A stretch of 62,218 nucleotides of DNA from Candidatus Kerfeldbacteria bacterium (GTDB lineage Bacteria; Patescibacteriota; Patescibacteriia; UBA9570). The position numbers and the translations under genes are program-made. The stretch spans positions 1-62,218 of the forward strand of contig JACPGK010000020.1 of assembly GCA_016182495.1 (NCBI GenBank), in the 5' to 3' direction. The notes below the pieces were generated by a model. That model was given only the letters and a program-made list of their open reading frames with translations. It was not told the DNA's origin and searched no databases. Positions 41,719 to 51,535 of the stretch are shown in pieces; the stretch's first letter is position 1, and each line of letters begins with the position of its first letter.

Positions 41719-42387
41719 ATGTTGCGTGTCACCGGCGGTTTACTAGCCATTGTTATCACTGGCCTTTGGTGTAATTCAGCCCAGGCTTTAATTAGTCAAC
41801 CAGTAGTTGAAGCCGAAGGGTTAGGTCCAAAGCGAGCCAGTATTATTTGGGATGTACCCTCCGAAGCCACTGGTGATAAAGCCATTGTATCGTGGCAATT
41901 GCAACTGGCTGATAATTTGTCGTTTAGTGATGCTACCACTCTTACTTATGCGGCCGCTACAATTACCACTGAACTCACCCGTGATAATGGTTTGCACAGT
42001 ATCGACTTATTCTATGTGCGAGTAAAAGGCTTATACGCTGATGGTGATACCAGTAATTATGGTAGTACTACCTTTTACACTCGCCCCGGAAAATTAACCG
42101 GTTTAAAAGTGAAAGAAAAAGCCGCTACTACGGTCAGTGTTAAATGGACTAAACCCGTGCGCGAGGCTGATCAGTTGCACTACGATATTAAACTGTATCG
42201 GATTAAATCCGGCGGCAAGAAAAAATTAGTAGCCGAAGATGATGTTTATGGCATTAATAATGCTCAATTTACTGGATTAGCACCAAATAAAACTCGCTAT
42301 GCCTTTAAAGTACGGGCCCGGCACGATTCCAAGTATGGCACCGGTAAATGGTCTGATGTAAAATATTTTCGTACAGCCACTAATTAG
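41719..42387 (+). CDS. Secreted fibronectin III-like protein, paralogue
   Basis: A 222-residue protein with a signal peptide ([23 protein letters not shown]). Two Fn3-like units follow; the second contains [33 protein letters not shown] and ends [15 protein letters not shown], nearly the same as the upstream paralogue (YGTGEWSAWKTFST). It lies 24 nt after that gene and just before the rpsL promoter. Function unknown. Confidence 0.7.
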   Translation: MLRVTGGLLAIVITGLWCNSAQALISQPVVEAEGLGPKRASIIWDVPSEATGDKAIVSWQLQLADNLSFSDATTLTYAAATITTELTRDNGLHSIDLFYVRVKGLYADGDTSNYGSTTFYTRPGKLTGLKVKEKAATTVSVKWTKPVREADQLHYDIKLYRIKSGGKKKLVAEDDVYGINNAQFTGLAPNKTRYAFKVRARHDSKYGTGKWSDVKYFRTATN

Positions 42388-42395
42388 CGTGCGTG

Positions 42396-42423
42396 TTGAC
42401 AGATATTATTCGTTTGCTATAGT
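42396..42423 (+). promoter_or_regulatory. Promoter of rpsL-rpsG
   Basis: TTGACA at 42396-42401, 16-nt spacer, extended -10 TGcTATAGT with TATAGT at 42418-42423. The ATG at 42434 is 10 nt after the -10, so the 5' UTR is at most a few nt. Confidence 0.75.
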
Positions 42424-42433
42424 AAGCGGCGCT

Positions 42434-42847
42434 ATGCCAACAATTAATCAGCTCGTCCGCCAGGGGCGTCGCCAAATTACTAAAAAATCAACCGTACCGG
42501 CATTGACTAGTCATTTTAATGCTTTACAGCGGCGGCGACGTATGTTACCGCAAGGTAGTCCGTTTAAGCGCGGTGTTTGTACTAAGGTTACCACCACTAC
42601 TCCTAAAAAACCAAACTCGGCCTTACGTAAAATTGCTCGGGTCCGATTATCCAACGGCATGGAAGTCACTGCCTATATTCCAGGCGAGGGCCATAATTTA
42701 CAAGAACACTCTATTGTGTTAGTGCGTGGCGGCCGGGTACACGATTTACCAGGGGTACGTTATCATATTGTACGCGGTGTCTATGATACCGCTGGCGTGG
42801 ATAATCGCAAACGCAGTCGTTCCCTATACGGTCGTAAGAAAAAATAA
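42434..42847 (+). CDS. rpsL: 30S ribosomal protein S12
   Basis: A 137-residue S12. The start [13 protein letters not shown] is diagnostic; the in-frame GTG at 42389 lies before the promoter. [58 protein letters not shown] is nearly invariant S12, with the decoding-centre Lys and [11 protein letters not shown] loop intact. It is first gene of the str region, followed by rpsG after 5 nt. Confidence 0.98.
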   Translation: MPTINQLVRQGRRQITKKSTVPALTSHFNALQRRRRMLPQGSPFKRGVCTKVTTTTPKKPNSALRKIARVRLSNGMEVTAYIPGEGHNLQEHSIVLVRGGRVHDLPGVRYHIVRGVYDTAGVDNRKRSRSLYGRKKK

Positions 42848-42852
42848 TATTT

Positions 42853-43317
42853 ATGCGCGGAAAATCAGCTCCTAAACGATCAATCCTGCCCGATCCAGTG
42901 TACAACAACACTGCGCTGGCTAAGTTTATGAATTATATAATGGTTAATGGTAAAAAAACCATTGCCCGAGCCGTGGTGTATGGTGCTTTTAAATATATTG
43001 AAGATAAATCTGGTGAAAAAGGATTAGATGTATTCGATAAAGCCATGCGTAATGTTTCACCGTTAGTGGAAGTACGTGCCCGCCGCATTGGTGGGGCGAA
43101 CTATCAAGTGCCCGTTGAAGTAAAAGGTGATCGTCGTTTTAATCTAGCTTCGCGTTGGTTAATTCAAGCAGCTCGATCTCGTAAAGGTAAGCCAATGCGT
43201 GAAAAATTAGCTCTCGAACTAATGGATGCCGCTCAAAATCAGGGTGATGCCGTTAAAAAACGGCAAGATGTGCATCGCATGGCCGAATCCAATCGCGCCT
43301 TTGCTCACTTTGCTTAA
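42853..43317 (+). CDS. rpsG: 30S ribosomal protein S7
   Basis: A 154-residue S7: MRGKSAPKRSILPDPVYNN, then KFMNYIMVNGKKTIARAVVYGAF, VEVRARRIGGANYQVPVEV, ASRWLIQAARSRKGKPM and KKRQDVHRMAESNRAFAHFA. It nucleates assembly of the 16S 3' domain. The usual next gene, fusA, is displaced by a small membrane protein gene with its own promoter. Confidence 0.98.
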   Translation: MRGKSAPKRSILPDPVYNNTALAKFMNYIMVNGKKTIARAVVYGAFKYIEDKSGEKGLDVFDKAMRNVSPLVEVRARRIGGANYQVPVEVKGDRRFNLASRWLIQAARSRKGKPMREKLALELMDAAQNQGDAVKKRQDVHRMAESNRAFAHFA

Positions 43318-43329
43318 GCAAAGCTGCAT

Positions 43330-43358
43330 TTGTCAAAGTATTTAAAAAATGCTATAAT
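43330..43358 (+). promoter_or_regulatory. Promoter between rpsG and the Tyr/Asp-repeat gene
   Basis: TTGTCA at 43330-43335, 17-nt spacer, extended -10 TGcTATAAT with TATAAT at 43353-43358. It may also serve fusA downstream. Confidence 0.75.
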
Positions 43359-43392
43359 TATTATATTCTAAGTATTTATCATATTTCATAAT

Positions 43393-43818
43393 ATGAAACA
43401 CGCCATTACTCGAGCAGGCATTACTTTGCTTGCTTTAGCTGCCCCGGCCCTAGCCTTAGGCCAAACCTACGACTACGATTATAATTATGACGATTATAAC
43501 TACGACTATAATTATAATTACGATGATTATAATTATGACTATGATGAAGAAGCTGGTGCAGCCTTTGCTGCTTTAGGTATTGGCTTTATGATTTTTGCCT
43601 TCTTTGCCGGTTTAATTGGTTTGGTTTGTTTTGTGTTTACCATTTGGATGATTATTGATGCGGCTAAGCGCAATTTTGATCAAAAAGTATTGTGGATTTT
43701 ATTAATGGTATTTCTAGGCTTTATTCCAGCCGTGATCTACTATTTCATGATCAAACGTAAAAACGTCACCGGTGCTGGTAAATCTGCTGCTGCAACTGTG
43801 ACACCGCCAAAACAATAA
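43393..43818 (+). CDS. Small membrane protein with Tyr/Asp/Asn repeats
   Basis: A 141-residue protein. A signal-like N-terminus (MKHAITRAGITLLALAAPALALG) is followed by ~30 residues made almost only of Tyr, Asp and Asn (YDYNYDDYNYDYNYNYDD), then two hydrophobic segments (LGIGFMIFAFFAGLIGLVCF and VLWILLMVFLGFIPAVIYYFM) around an IIDAAKRNFDQKVLW loop, and a short basic tail. The second half resembles phospholipase D N-terminal-like (PLDc_N) membrane segments common in small secreted membrane proteins. The repeat would be exposed, acidic and aromatic. No function is known. It interrupts the rpsG-fusA order. Confidence 0.75.
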   Translation: MKHAITRAGITLLALAAPALALGQTYDYDYNYDDYNYDYNYNYDDYNYDYDEEAGAAFAALGIGFMIFAFFAGLIGLVCFVFTIWMIIDAAKRNFDQKVLWILLMVFLGFIPAVIYYFMIKRKNVTGAGKSAAATVTPPKQ

Positions 43819-43858
43819 ATTAATCACATTTTATTAACCATCATGTATTGTATGGCCC

Positions 43859-46009
43859 ATGCCTAATTCAGAATTCAACCTACAAAGGGTCCGTAACATT
43901 GGTATTATCGCTCACATTGATGCCGGAAAAACCACTGTTAGTGAACGGATTTTATTTTATACCGGAAAAAAACATAAAATCGGTGAAGTTCATGAAGGTG
44001 AAGCCACTATGGATTGGATGGAACAAGAACGGGAGCGTGGTATTACCATTACGGCCGCTGCTACCACTGCTTTTTGGGCCATGCCCGAATGGTTAGGCGG
44101 TGGCAAAACTTGGATTAATATTATCGATACACCTGGCCACGTTGATTTTACGGTAGAAGTCGAACGATCACTGCGCGTACTGGATGGCGGCGTGGTCGTG
44201 TTTGATGGTGTAGCCGGAGTAGAGCCGCAATCTGAAACGGTTTGGCATCAAGCCGATAAATATAATGTACCGCGCATTTGTTTTATTAATAAACTCGATC
44301 GCACCGGCGCAGATTTTTATGCTGACCTGGCTTCTATCCACGAACGCTTAACTAAAAAAGCCTACCCGATTCAGTTACCAATTGGCACCGAAGATAATTT
44401 TCGAGGCATGGTTGATTTGATTGAACAAAAAGCCATTCTCTATAAAGATGATCTCGGTAAAGAAATTGATATTACTGATGTGCCAGCCGAGATGGTTGAT
44501 AAAGTAGCCGAATATCGGGGTAAACTAGTTGAGGCCGTGGTTGAACATGACGAAGCCTTAATGAATGCCTATTTAGAAGGTACCGAACCCACCGTGGAAC
44601 AGTTGAAAAAAACTTTACGCAAAGCCGTGGTCAGCAGTCAACTTATCCCAGTACTATGCGGTAGTGCTTTAAAAAATAAAGGTGTCCAATCATTACTTGA
44701 TGCCGTGGCTGCCTATTTACCATCACCGCTCGATTTACCTCCAGTCACTGCCCATGATTATAAAAATCAGGAAACCATGGTTACGCGAGAGCCAAATCCC
44801 ACCGCTCCAGTGGCCGCGTTGGCATTTAAAGTAGCCACCGATCCATTTGTTGGGCGATTAATTTTTGTCCGGGTATATTCTGGCACTCTTAAATCTGGCA
44901 CCTATGCTTTAAATACCACTTCAGGCAGTAAAGAACGTATTTCTCGCATCTTACGGATGCACGCTAATCATCGTGAAGAAATCGATGAGATTCAAGCCGG
45001 TGACATTGCTGCGGTAGTTGGATTAAAAGATACGGTCACCGCTGATACTTTGTGTGATCCGGATCAGCCAGTAGTTTTAGAAAAAATTATTTTTCCTGAA
45101 CCAGTGATTGCCGTTGCCATTGAACCGAGAACTAAGGCCGATCAAGAAAAAATGGCCATTGCGTTACAAAAATTGGGCGAGGAAGATCCCACTTTTCGAG
45201 TAGAAAGTAATCAAGAAACCGGCCAAACGCTTATTTCTGGTATGGGTGAATTGCACTTAGAAATTATCGTCGATCGCATGAAGCGTGAATTCAATGTTGA
45301 GGCCAATGTCGGTAAACCGCAAGTCGCCTACAAAGAAACGATTCGAGCTCAAGCTGAAGCCGAAGGCAAATATATTAAACAAACTGGTGGCCGTGGCCAA
45401 TATGGTCATTGTTACTTAACTATTGAGCCGCTCACCCAAGCTGATAAAGATAAAGCCGAGGATAAAGATTTGAACTTTTTGTTTGTTGACGCGGTTAAAG
45501 GTGGACGTATTCCTAAAGAATATATTGGCCCAGTAGAAAAAGGCGTTAAGGAAGCCATGGATAAAGGCGTCTTAGCCGGTTATCCATTACTGAATATTAA
45601 AGTGACGGTGACGGATGGTAGTTACCACGAAGTTGATTCATCTGAATTAGCTTTTAAAATGGCTGGTTCAATGGCTTTTCAGGATGGCGTGCGTAAAGCC
45701 AGCCCAGTGTTACTAGAACCAGTGATGCGAGTAGCTGTGGTAACGCCCGAAGATTATATGGGTGACGTGATTGGTGATTTAAACTCAAAACGTGGTCAAA
45801 TTTTAGAAATGGGCAATCGCGGCCAAACCAAATTGATTGATGCGTTCGTACCACTGGGAGAAATGTTTGGGTACGCTACCCAGTTACGGTCTATTTCTCA
45901 AGGCCGAGCCTCCTATTCCATGCAATTCGAAAAATACGACGAAGTACCGCACCATGTGGCTCAAACCATGATCGAAAAAAGCCTAGCCGCCCGCGCCAAA
46001 GGTAGATAA
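43859..46009 (+). CDS. fusA: Elongation factor G
   Basis: A 716-residue EF-G. G1 [10 protein letters not shown]2 [10 protein letters not shown]3 [10 protein letters not shown]4 [10 protein letters not shown]5 GSALKNKG. Domain III-V blocks include [31 protein letters not shown] and [21 protein letters not shown]. It drives translocation. The start [26 protein letters not shown] is preceded by no Shine-Dalgarno. An insertion EWLGGGKT just before the G3 strand is seen in several lineages. Confidence 0.98.
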   Translation: MPNSEFNLQRVRNIGIIAHIDAGKTTVSERILFYTGKKHKIGEVHEGEATMDWMEQERERGITITAAATTAFWAMPEWLGGGKTWINIIDTPGHVDFTVEVERSLRVLDGGVVVFDGVAGVEPQSETVWHQADKYNVPRICFINKLDRTGADFYADLASIHERLTKKAYPIQLPIGTEDNFRGMVDLIEQKAILYKDDLGKEIDITDVPAEMVDKVAEYRGKLVEAVVEHDEALMNAYLEGTEPTVEQLKKTLRKAVVSSQLIPVLCGSALKNKGVQSLLDAVAAYLPSPLDLPPVTAHDYKNQETMVTREPNPTAPVAALAFKVATDPFVGRLIFVRVYSGTLKSGTYALNTTSGSKERISRILRMHANHREEIDEIQAGDIAAVVGLKDTVTADTLCDPDQPVVLEKIIFPEPVIAVAIEPRTKADQEKMAIALQKLGEEDPTFRVESNQETGQTLISGMGELHLEIIVDRMKREFNVEANVGKPQVAYKETIRAQAEAEGKYIKQTGGRGQYGHCYLTIEPLTQADKDKAEDKDLNFLFVDAVKGGRIPKEYIGPVEKGVKEAMDKGVLAGYPLLNIKVTVTDGSYHEVDSSELAFKMAGSMAFQDGVRKASPVLLEPVMRVAVVTPEDYMGDVIGDLNSKRGQILEMGNRGQTKLIDAFVPLGEMFGYATQLRSISQGRASYSMQFEKYDEVPHHVAQTMIEKSLAARAKGR

Positions 46010-46036
46010 TAATATACCCAAGTGTTCGTTAAGTCG

Positions 46037-46045
46037 TGATATACT
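46037..46045 (+). promoter_or_regulatory. Extended -10 promoter before the transglutaminase-like gene
   Basis: TGaTATACT with TATACT at 46040-46045; no -35 match is seen. The ATG at 46053 lies 7 nt after, so the message should be leaderless. Confidence 0.6.
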
Positions 46046-46052
46046 AATTAAT

Positions 46053-47195
46053 ATGTTACGATTATTTTCTTCATACGCCGATCCTTTTGAAAAAATTGTT
46101 GATCGTTTTTTTAAAAAAATTTCCAACCGCAGTAATCCGCGCGTGGTGCATCAGCAGCTCGAGCGTCTATTACAGCACAATGTGGTAATCGTGAATTTGT
46201 TCATGGAAAAAAAGTTTAAAAATTATCGCTACCTTACCACTGCCACTCGTCAACGCTTGTATACGAATACTCAAAAACTGGCTACGGCCTTTGATCAGTT
46301 TGTGCAACAGTATCAGGTTGATGCCAATCTGTTTCCTAAAGTTTTTGAACAATACCAGGTAGGTTGGCAATCCAATTGGACCGATCAGTTGAGGTATCTT
46401 TCCGCTATCATGGCTTTTTTAAAGCCCGGGCAGCGGTATCAGTATATTAAGTCGGCTAGCTTTGGTAAATTATTGCAAGATCCAGCCAACACCATTTTGC
46501 AAGGGGATTGTAATCAAATTGTGACGTTGTATACCTATTTGTATGCTCGTAAATTTCCGATTACCGATTTACAAGCCAAAGTTCTGCCCGAGCACGTCTG
46601 CTTACATTTTCATGGCATTGATATCGAAGCTACCAATGCCACCTTTACCTATTATCCCAGCTATGATTACCTGGTGCAGATTTCAGAATTAACAGCTATT
46701 AATTTGTTGGATGTCAGTGATTTTCGCGAAAACACCGCTCCGATCAGTAAAAAAACGTTATTAAAAAGTGCCCAACTGGCCTATGTCATTAGCAGCTTGC
46801 GCGATTTAGTAAAGCGCAATCTCACCGTGGCATATCACAATTTAACATTGTATGCCGTTGAGCGGCACGATTATCGTAATGCTCTATTGTATGCTAAAAC
46901 TATTCGGCAAAAACAGTTATTCACCTATGTACTGCAGGCCCAAGCTGCTCATTATTACAACGCTAACCAACTCGGCCAGGCTCGCAAACTTTACCAGCAG
47001 TTACACGATGTCAAAATGATCCAGGCTACCTATCAAAAAGAGTACAATCAATTAGCCAGTCGTATGCCAACCACTCGCACCATAGCCGATCTTAAACGTT
47101 ATCGGTCACGCTATAAAAAATTACTGCAAATTGCTACCAAGGCAGGGCTAACCGAGCAGGTGAATCAAATTAAATCAGTATTAAGACAGATTTAG
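46053..47195 (+). CDS. Transglutaminase-like protein of unknown function
   Basis: A 380-residue protein. The middle has a papain-like transglutaminase triad: Cys in ILQGDCNQIVTLYTYLYARKF, His in LPEHVCLHFHGIDIEATN with the following Asp or Glu, and a YYPSYDYLVQISELTAINLLDVSDF continuation, as in SirB1/transglutaminase-core proteins. The N-terminal ~150 residues are helical and basic. The C-terminal ~130 residues (YAVERHDYRNALLYAKTIR, ARKLYQQLHD) look like TPR helices. No signal peptide. It sits between fusA and tuf, breaking a very conserved order. Substrate unknown. Confidence 0.65.
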   Translation: MLRLFSSYADPFEKIVDRFFKKISNRSNPRVVHQQLERLLQHNVVIVNLFMEKKFKNYRYLTTATRQRLYTNTQKLATAFDQFVQQYQVDANLFPKVFEQYQVGWQSNWTDQLRYLSAIMAFLKPGQRYQYIKSASFGKLLQDPANTILQGDCNQIVTLYTYLYARKFPITDLQAKVLPEHVCLHFHGIDIEATNATFTYYPSYDYLVQISELTAINLLDVSDFRENTAPISKKTLLKSAQLAYVISSLRDLVKRNLTVAYHNLTLYAVERHDYRNALLYAKTIRQKQLFTYVLQAQAAHYYNANQLGQARKLYQQLHDVKMIQATYQKEYNQLASRMPTTRTIADLKRYRSRYKKLLQIATKAGLTEQVNQIKSVLRQI

Positions 47196-47260
47196 TTTAA
47201 TTTGTCAAATATAGGACAAAATTTAGCCTACTTATCCACAAGCCTTCCAGAGGGTATGTC

Positions 47261-47288
47261 TTTACACCCAAGCAAACATTGCTATAAT
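47261..47288 (+). promoter_or_regulatory. Promoter of tuf
   Basis: TTTACA at 47261-47266, 16-nt spacer, extended -10 TGcTATAAT with TATAAT at 47283-47288. The 5' UTR is ~72 nt and contains a 6-bp hairpin, AAACCA/TGGTTT at 47308-47324, followed by a T-rich run; its effect is unknown. Confidence 0.72.
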
Positions 47289-47366
47289 AACCCAGCTATC
47301 TTTGCAAAAACCAGTCCTTGGTTTATTTAATTTGTTTGCATATAACCTTTTCTTAATACTAACAAT

Positions 47367-48560
47367 ATGGCAGCAGAAGTCTTTGTACGGAATAAGCCTC
47401 ACTTAAATGTAGGCACACTTGGTCACGTGGATCATGGTAAAACCACTACCACCGCGGCTATTTTAGCAGTATTAAATGCCCAGGGTGGTAAGGCTACTTC
47501 GAAAAGCGTAGATCAAATTGATAACGCTCCAGAAGAACGGGAACGTGGTATTACTATCAACACTGCTCACGTTGAATACGAAACCGAAAAGCGTCACTAT
47601 GCCCATATTGATTGTCCCGGACACGCTGACTACATCAAAAACATGATTACTGGTGCAGCTCAAATGGACGGTGCTATTTTAGTGGTATCAGCCGCCGATG
47701 GCCCCATGCCACAAACGCGAGAGCATATTTTGTTAGCTCGTCAGGTAGGCGTACCAACCTTTGTAGTGTTTTTGAATAAAGTTGATCAAGTAGAAGATGA
47801 AGAGTTATTGATGTTAGTTGAAGAAGAAGTTCGCGATTTACTTAAAAAATATGGTTTTGATGCAGAGAAAATTCCAATTGTACGCGGATCGGCCTTAAAA
47901 GCCTTAGAAAATCCTAGCGATGCAACTGCTACCAAACCAATCATGGATGTGTTGAATGCTTTAGATGAGCATATTCCTGAACCATCTCGCCCAGTTGATA
48001 AGCCATTTTTGATGGCCGTGGAAGACGTGTTATCAATTGAAGGTCGTGGTACCGTAGTGACCGGGCGTATTGAAAGCGGTATGGTGAAAGTAGGCGATGA
48101 AGTAGAAATCGTTGGGATTCGCGAAACACAAAAAACCACCGTCATTGGTATTGAAATGTTCAATAAAACGTTGAATGAAGGCCAAGCCGGTGATAACGCT
48201 GGTATTTTACTGCGCGGTATCAAGAAAGAAGAAGTAGAACGTGGCCAAGTGTTATGCAAAGCTGGCACAATTACACCACACACTGAATTTGAAGCCGAAG
48301 TGTATATTTTGTCCAAAGAAGAAGGTGGTCGCCACAAACCGTTCATGAATGGCTATAAACCTCAATTCTACATGCGGACAACCGATGTGACTGGTGAAAT
48401 TGTGTTACCGCAAGGCACCGAAATGGCTATGCCAGGCGATACCTTAAATTTGGTGGTAAAATTAATCGTACCAGTCGCCATGAATGAAAAACAATCCTTC
48501 TCCATTCGCGAAGGTGGAAAAACAGTCGGAGCGGGCGTTGTTACCAAGATTGTAAAATAA
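47367..48560 (+). CDS. tuf: Elongation factor Tu
   Basis: A 397-residue EF-Tu. G1 [10 protein letters not shown]2 RERGITINT with the switch Thr, G3 DCPGHADY, G4 NKVDQ, G5 GSALKALE. Later blocks: [50 protein letters not shown] and [20 protein letters not shown]. It brings aminoacyl-tRNA to the ribosome. rpsJ follows 3 nt later, so tuf heads this S10 segment. Confidence 0.98.
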   Translation: MAAEVFVRNKPHLNVGTLGHVDHGKTTTTAAILAVLNAQGGKATSKSVDQIDNAPEERERGITINTAHVEYETEKRHYAHIDCPGHADYIKNMITGAAQMDGAILVVSAADGPMPQTREHILLARQVGVPTFVVFLNKVDQVEDEELLMLVEEEVRDLLKKYGFDAEKIPIVRGSALKALENPSDATATKPIMDVLNALDEHIPEPSRPVDKPFLMAVEDVLSIEGRGTVVTGRIESGMVKVGDEVEIVGIRETQKTTVIGIEMFNKTLNEGQAGDNAGILLRGIKKEEVERGQVLCKAGTITPHTEFEAEVYILSKEEGGRHKPFMNGYKPQFYMRTTDVTGEIVLPQGTEMAMPGDTLNLVVKLIVPVAMNEKQSFSIREGGKTVGAGVVTKIVK

Positions 48561-48563
48561 AAA

Positions 48564-48908
48564 ATGACTGTTAAAAAAAACGTTGACAATTCAGAAGAAG
48601 AAGTCGAGCAGCGTATTCGGGTGAAAATTCGAGCCTACGACAGTAAAATTATCGATCAATCCTGCAAAACGATTCGTGAAACAGCTAAACGGACTGGGGC
48701 AGAAGTACGCGGCCCAATTCCGCTGCCGACCGAAAAAAATCGTTACACGGTACTGCGTTCAACTTTCGTACACAAAAATGCTCGTGATCAATACGAAATC
48801 AGAACGCATAAACGATTGATTGATATCTACAACCCAACGGCCAAAACTATTGATGAACTGTCGCATCTCAACTTGCCAGCCGGCGTGGATGTTGAAATAA
48901 AAATGTAA
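48564..48908 (+). CDS. rpsJ: 30S ribosomal protein S10
   Basis: A 114-residue S10: [76 protein letters not shown]. About 14 extra acidic residues precede the family start ([15 protein letters not shown]). It follows tuf by 3 nt. A 173-nt leader with a terminator separates it from rplC. Confidence 0.97.
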   Translation: MTVKKNVDNSEEEVEQRIRVKIRAYDSKIIDQSCKTIRETAKRTGAEVRGPIPLPTEKNRYTVLRSTFVHKNARDQYEIRTHKRLIDIYNPTAKTIDELSHLNLPAGVDVEIKM

Positions 48909-49081
48909 AATAAAAACCATCTTATTACAGTGTCTGTATCGGCGCATGAGAATGATCCACCATTGAACCGGATATCGCTCAAGTACTAGTACAAACAACA
49001 GGAGCTAACCCAGCAGTCAATAAATTTTAGCCAATTCAACCGTGATAACTGTATTGTGATCGGGTGCATCACAATTTTTTT
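48909..49081 (+). promoter_or_regulatory. Leader between rpsJ and rplC with a terminator at the start codon
   Basis: No ORF longer than a few codons is seen (a 6-codon MRMIHH starts near 48947). The 3' end is a classic terminator: TTGTGAT at 49054-49060, loop CGGGTGC, ATCACAA at 49068-49074, then seven T (49075-49081) touching the rplC ATG. There is no room for a promoter after the T-run, so the twenty genes downstream must be transcribed through it or start earlier in this leader. Regulated attenuation, for example by a ribosomal protein, is likely. Confidence 0.6.
49054..49081 (+). terminator. Terminator abutting rplC
   Basis: A 7-bp perfect stem with a 7-nt loop and seven T, ending at the base before the rplC ATG at 49082. 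Confidence 0.8.
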
Positions 49082-49690
49082 ATGAAAAAATTCATTGTCG
49101 GAAAAAAACTCTCCATGGATCAAATTTTCAATGATGATGGTGTTATTGTACCAGTCACCGTGATTGGTATTGAACCATGTGTGGTGACTCAAGTAAAAAC
49201 AGTTGATCACGAAGGTTATCAAGCAGTGCAAATTGGTTATGGTAAGCGCAAAGCAAAAAATATTGCTAAACCGCAACGTGGACAGTTTAAAGAGTTAGGC
49301 AATTTTGCCGGCGTACGTGAATTTCGAGTAGATGATGTTAGCTGTCAGGTTGGTGATAGTCTCAACGTGGAACAATTTCAAGTTGGCGACAAGGTGAAAG
49401 TCACAGGCACCAGTAAAGGCCGTGGTTTTCAGGGGGTCGTCAAACGGCATCATTTTCATGGCTCGCCCGCTAGTCATGGTCATAAAGATCAATTGCGTCA
49501 TTCGGGTTCAATTGGAGCGGGTGGTGTGCAGAAGGTGTTTAAAGGGATGCGCATGGGTGGACAAATGGGCAACAGTACCAGCACCGTAACTAATTTAACG
49601 ATTGTCAAAGTTGATGCCGATCAACAACAGTTGTATGTGCGCGGAGCCGTTCCTGGTGCTCGTCATTCTATTTTAGCTATTTATGCCTAA
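49082..49690 (+). CDS. rplC: 50S ribosomal protein L3
   Basis: A 202-residue L3. The start at 49082 gives MKKFIVGKKLSMDQIFNDDGVIVPVTVIG; the in-frame GTG at 49064 lies inside the terminator loop and is rejected. KVKVTGTSKGRGFQGVVKRHHFHGSPASHGHKDQLRHSGSIG is the invariant central loop that reaches the peptidyl transferase centre. It overlaps rplD by 8 nt. Confidence 0.96.
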   Translation: MKKFIVGKKLSMDQIFNDDGVIVPVTVIGIEPCVVTQVKTVDHEGYQAVQIGYGKRKAKNIAKPQRGQFKELGNFAGVREFRVDDVSCQVGDSLNVEQFQVGDKVKVTGTSKGRGFQGVVKRHHFHGSPASHGHKDQLRHSGSIGAGGVQKVFKGMRMGGQMGNSTSTVTNLTIVKVDADQQQLYVRGAVPGARHSILAIYA

Positions 49691-50318
49691 ACTCAAAGTT
49701 TACGATACTAGTGGGCAAGTGATGCAAGAACAAGAGGTTAGTGCCGCAGTGTTTGCTGTACCAATGAAAACTACCGTTGTGCATCAAGTAGTTGTAGCCC
49801 AACAAGCCAATAGTCGACCAGTGTTAGCGCACACCAAAACTCGAGCTGAAGTGCGTGGTGGTGGTAAAAAACCTTGGAAACAAAAACACACCGGCCGAGC
49901 TCGAGTTGGTTCAAGTCGCTCACCGATTTGGCGTGGTGGTGGCGTAACCTTTGGCCCACGTAATGATCGTAACTTTTCCTTGCGGGTGAATAAAAAAATG
50001 AAAATGGTAGCTCTGCGTATGGTGTTATCTGATAAAGTGGCTCATGATCATTTTATTATACTTGAAAATTTTAATAGTAGTGATGGCAAAACCAAAACCT
50101 TACGTGATCAATTAGCTAAATTACCCAGCAAAGCCGGCAGTACAATTTTAAGCATGGCTAAAAAAGAACCCAAGGTAGTACGAGCAGCCCAAAATTTACC
50201 GCGGGTGGGGGTGATTGCCGCTGATAGTTTAAATGTGGTTGACTTACTTAAGTACGATTATGTCATTGTTGATCGCGCTGCCATCGCCGTGATTGAACAC
50301 ACCTATGGGAATTCTTGA
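49683..50318 (+). CDS. rplD: 50S ribosomal protein L4
   Basis: A 211-residue L4: KTRAEVRGGGKKPWKQKHTGRARVGSSRSPIWRGGGVTFGPRNDRNFSLRVNKKMKMVALRMVLSDK is the conserved exit-tunnel loop and core. The C-terminal half has LPRVGVIAADSLNVVDLLKYDYVIVDRAAI. In E. coli, L4 regulates the S10 operon; the terminator before rplC raises the same possibility here. It overlaps rplW by 14 nt. Confidence 0.96.
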   Translation: MPKLKVYDTSGQVMQEQEVSAAVFAVPMKTTVVHQVVVAQQANSRPVLAHTKTRAEVRGGGKKPWKQKHTGRARVGSSRSPIWRGGGVTFGPRNDRNFSLRVNKKMKMVALRMVLSDKVAHDHFIILENFNSSDGKTKTLRDQLAKLPSKAGSTILSMAKKEPKVVRAAQNLPRVGVIAADSLNVVDLLKYDYVIVDRAAIAVIEHTYGNS

Positions 50319-50688
50319 TCGTTTTAAAAAAACCAATCCTGTTTCTGTTCCGGTATCAACGCCAGTCGTTACACCAGCCACTCAAACGGTGGTGACCAAG
50401 CCTATGACAGCGATGTATTCAACCAAAACAGTATTACTAGGGCCAGTGATCACTGAAAAGGCCACTCAAACCGGAGTGTACTATTTTAAAGTGGCCGGTT
50501 CAGCGACACGTAACGAGGTGAAAAAAGCCATTAAACAATTATATGGAAAAACACCTCGTCGGGTAAACATCATGAATGTGACCGGTAAAGTAGTACGTTT
50601 TGGTCGATCAGTTGGGCGGCGAGCCAATTGGAAAAAGGCCATTGTATATTTGGCCAAAGGCGATACTATTGATGTGATTGCTAAATAA
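50305..50688 (+). CDS. rplW: 50S ribosomal protein L23
   Basis: A 127-residue L23. The core TKTVLLGPVITEKATQTGVYYFKVAGSATRNEVKKAIKQLYGKTPRRVNIMNV...RANWKKAIVYLAKGDTIDVI is typical. A ~36-residue N-terminal extension (MGILDRFKKTNPVSVPVSTP, rich in Val, Thr and Pro) precedes it. I use the ATG at 50305; a TTG at 50293 is possible. L23 lies at the tunnel exit and binds SRP and trigger factor. Confidence 0.94.
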   Translation: MGILDRFKKTNPVSVPVSTPVVTPATQTVVTKPMTAMYSTKTVLLGPVITEKATQTGVYYFKVAGSATRNEVKKAIKQLYGKTPRRVNIMNVTGKVVRFGRSVGRRANWKKAIVYLAKGDTIDVIAK

Positions 50689-50693
50689 CATCT

Positions 50694-51530
50694 ATGGGTA
50701 TAAAGATCTACAAACCAACTTCAGCTGGTCGGCGCAAATCAAGCGTTGATGATTTTGCTGACATTACTAAAACCACGCCAGAAAAATCTCTTACCGTAGC
50801 GTTACAAAAAAATAGTGGGCGCAATAACCAAGGTAAAATTACGGTGCGTCATCGTGGTGGGGGAGAGCGTCGCCGTTATCGGTTGGTTGATTTTTCGCGT
50901 GATCGGTTTGATCAAACTGCCAAAGTATTAGCCATCGAGTACGATCCTAACCGAAACGCTCGCATTGCTTTACTGCAGTATCAGGATGGTACCAAATCTT
51001 ATATTATTGCCCCCAATCAACTGCCGGTTGGCCAAACTGTAGTCTCTTCACAAAAAAAAGTAGATATCACCGTGGGCAATCGTATGCCAATTGGCTATGT
51101 GCCACCTGGCATGATGGTACATGCTGTTGAATTACAACCCGGGAAACGGGCCATGGTAGCCCGCTCGGCCGGTAACGGAGTAATGGTGATGGCCGCTGAA
51201 GGTGATTTTGTTCAAGCCAAATTACCATCTGGTGAAATTCGTATGTTTCATCGGTCATGTTTAGCCACTGTTGGTCAGGTTAGTAATCCAGATTTTTCCA
51301 AGATTCGTTGGGGTAAGGCTGGACGCATGCGTCATCGCGGTTTTCGACCATCAGTGCGCGGTAAAGCCATGAACCCAGTTGATCATCCTCATGGTGGTGG
51401 TGAAGGTAATCAACCAATTGGTTTGAAGCATCCTAAAACTCCACAAGGTAAGCCAGCTCTGGGTGTGCGTACACGTAAACCAACTCGATCATCCAATAAA
51501 TTCATTATTAAGCGGCGCAATGCTAAATAG
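50694..51530 (+). CDS. rplB: 50S ribosomal protein L2
   Basis: A 278-residue L2: [87 protein letters not shown], and the catalytic-centre loop [18 protein letters not shown] with the conserved His. It starts 5 nt after rplW, with TAACATCT before the ATG and no Shine-Dalgarno. Confidence 0.97.
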   Translation: MGIKIYKPTSAGRRKSSVDDFADITKTTPEKSLTVALQKNSGRNNQGKITVRHRGGGERRRYRLVDFSRDRFDQTAKVLAIEYDPNRNARIALLQYQDGTKSYIIAPNQLPVGQTVVSSQKKVDITVGNRMPIGYVPPGMMVHAVELQPGKRAMVARSAGNGVMVMAAEGDFVQAKLPSGEIRMFHRSCLATVGQVSNPDFSKIRWGKAGRMRHRGFRPSVRGKAMNPVDHPHGGGEGNQPIGLKHPKTPQGKPALGVRTRKPTRSSNKFIIKRRNAK

Positions 51531-51535
51531 TTGTT

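Noticed and set aside
47308-47330. Attenuator in the tuf 5' UTR
   Set aside because: The 6-bp hairpin followed by a broken T-run is weak and no competing fold or leader peptide is seen.
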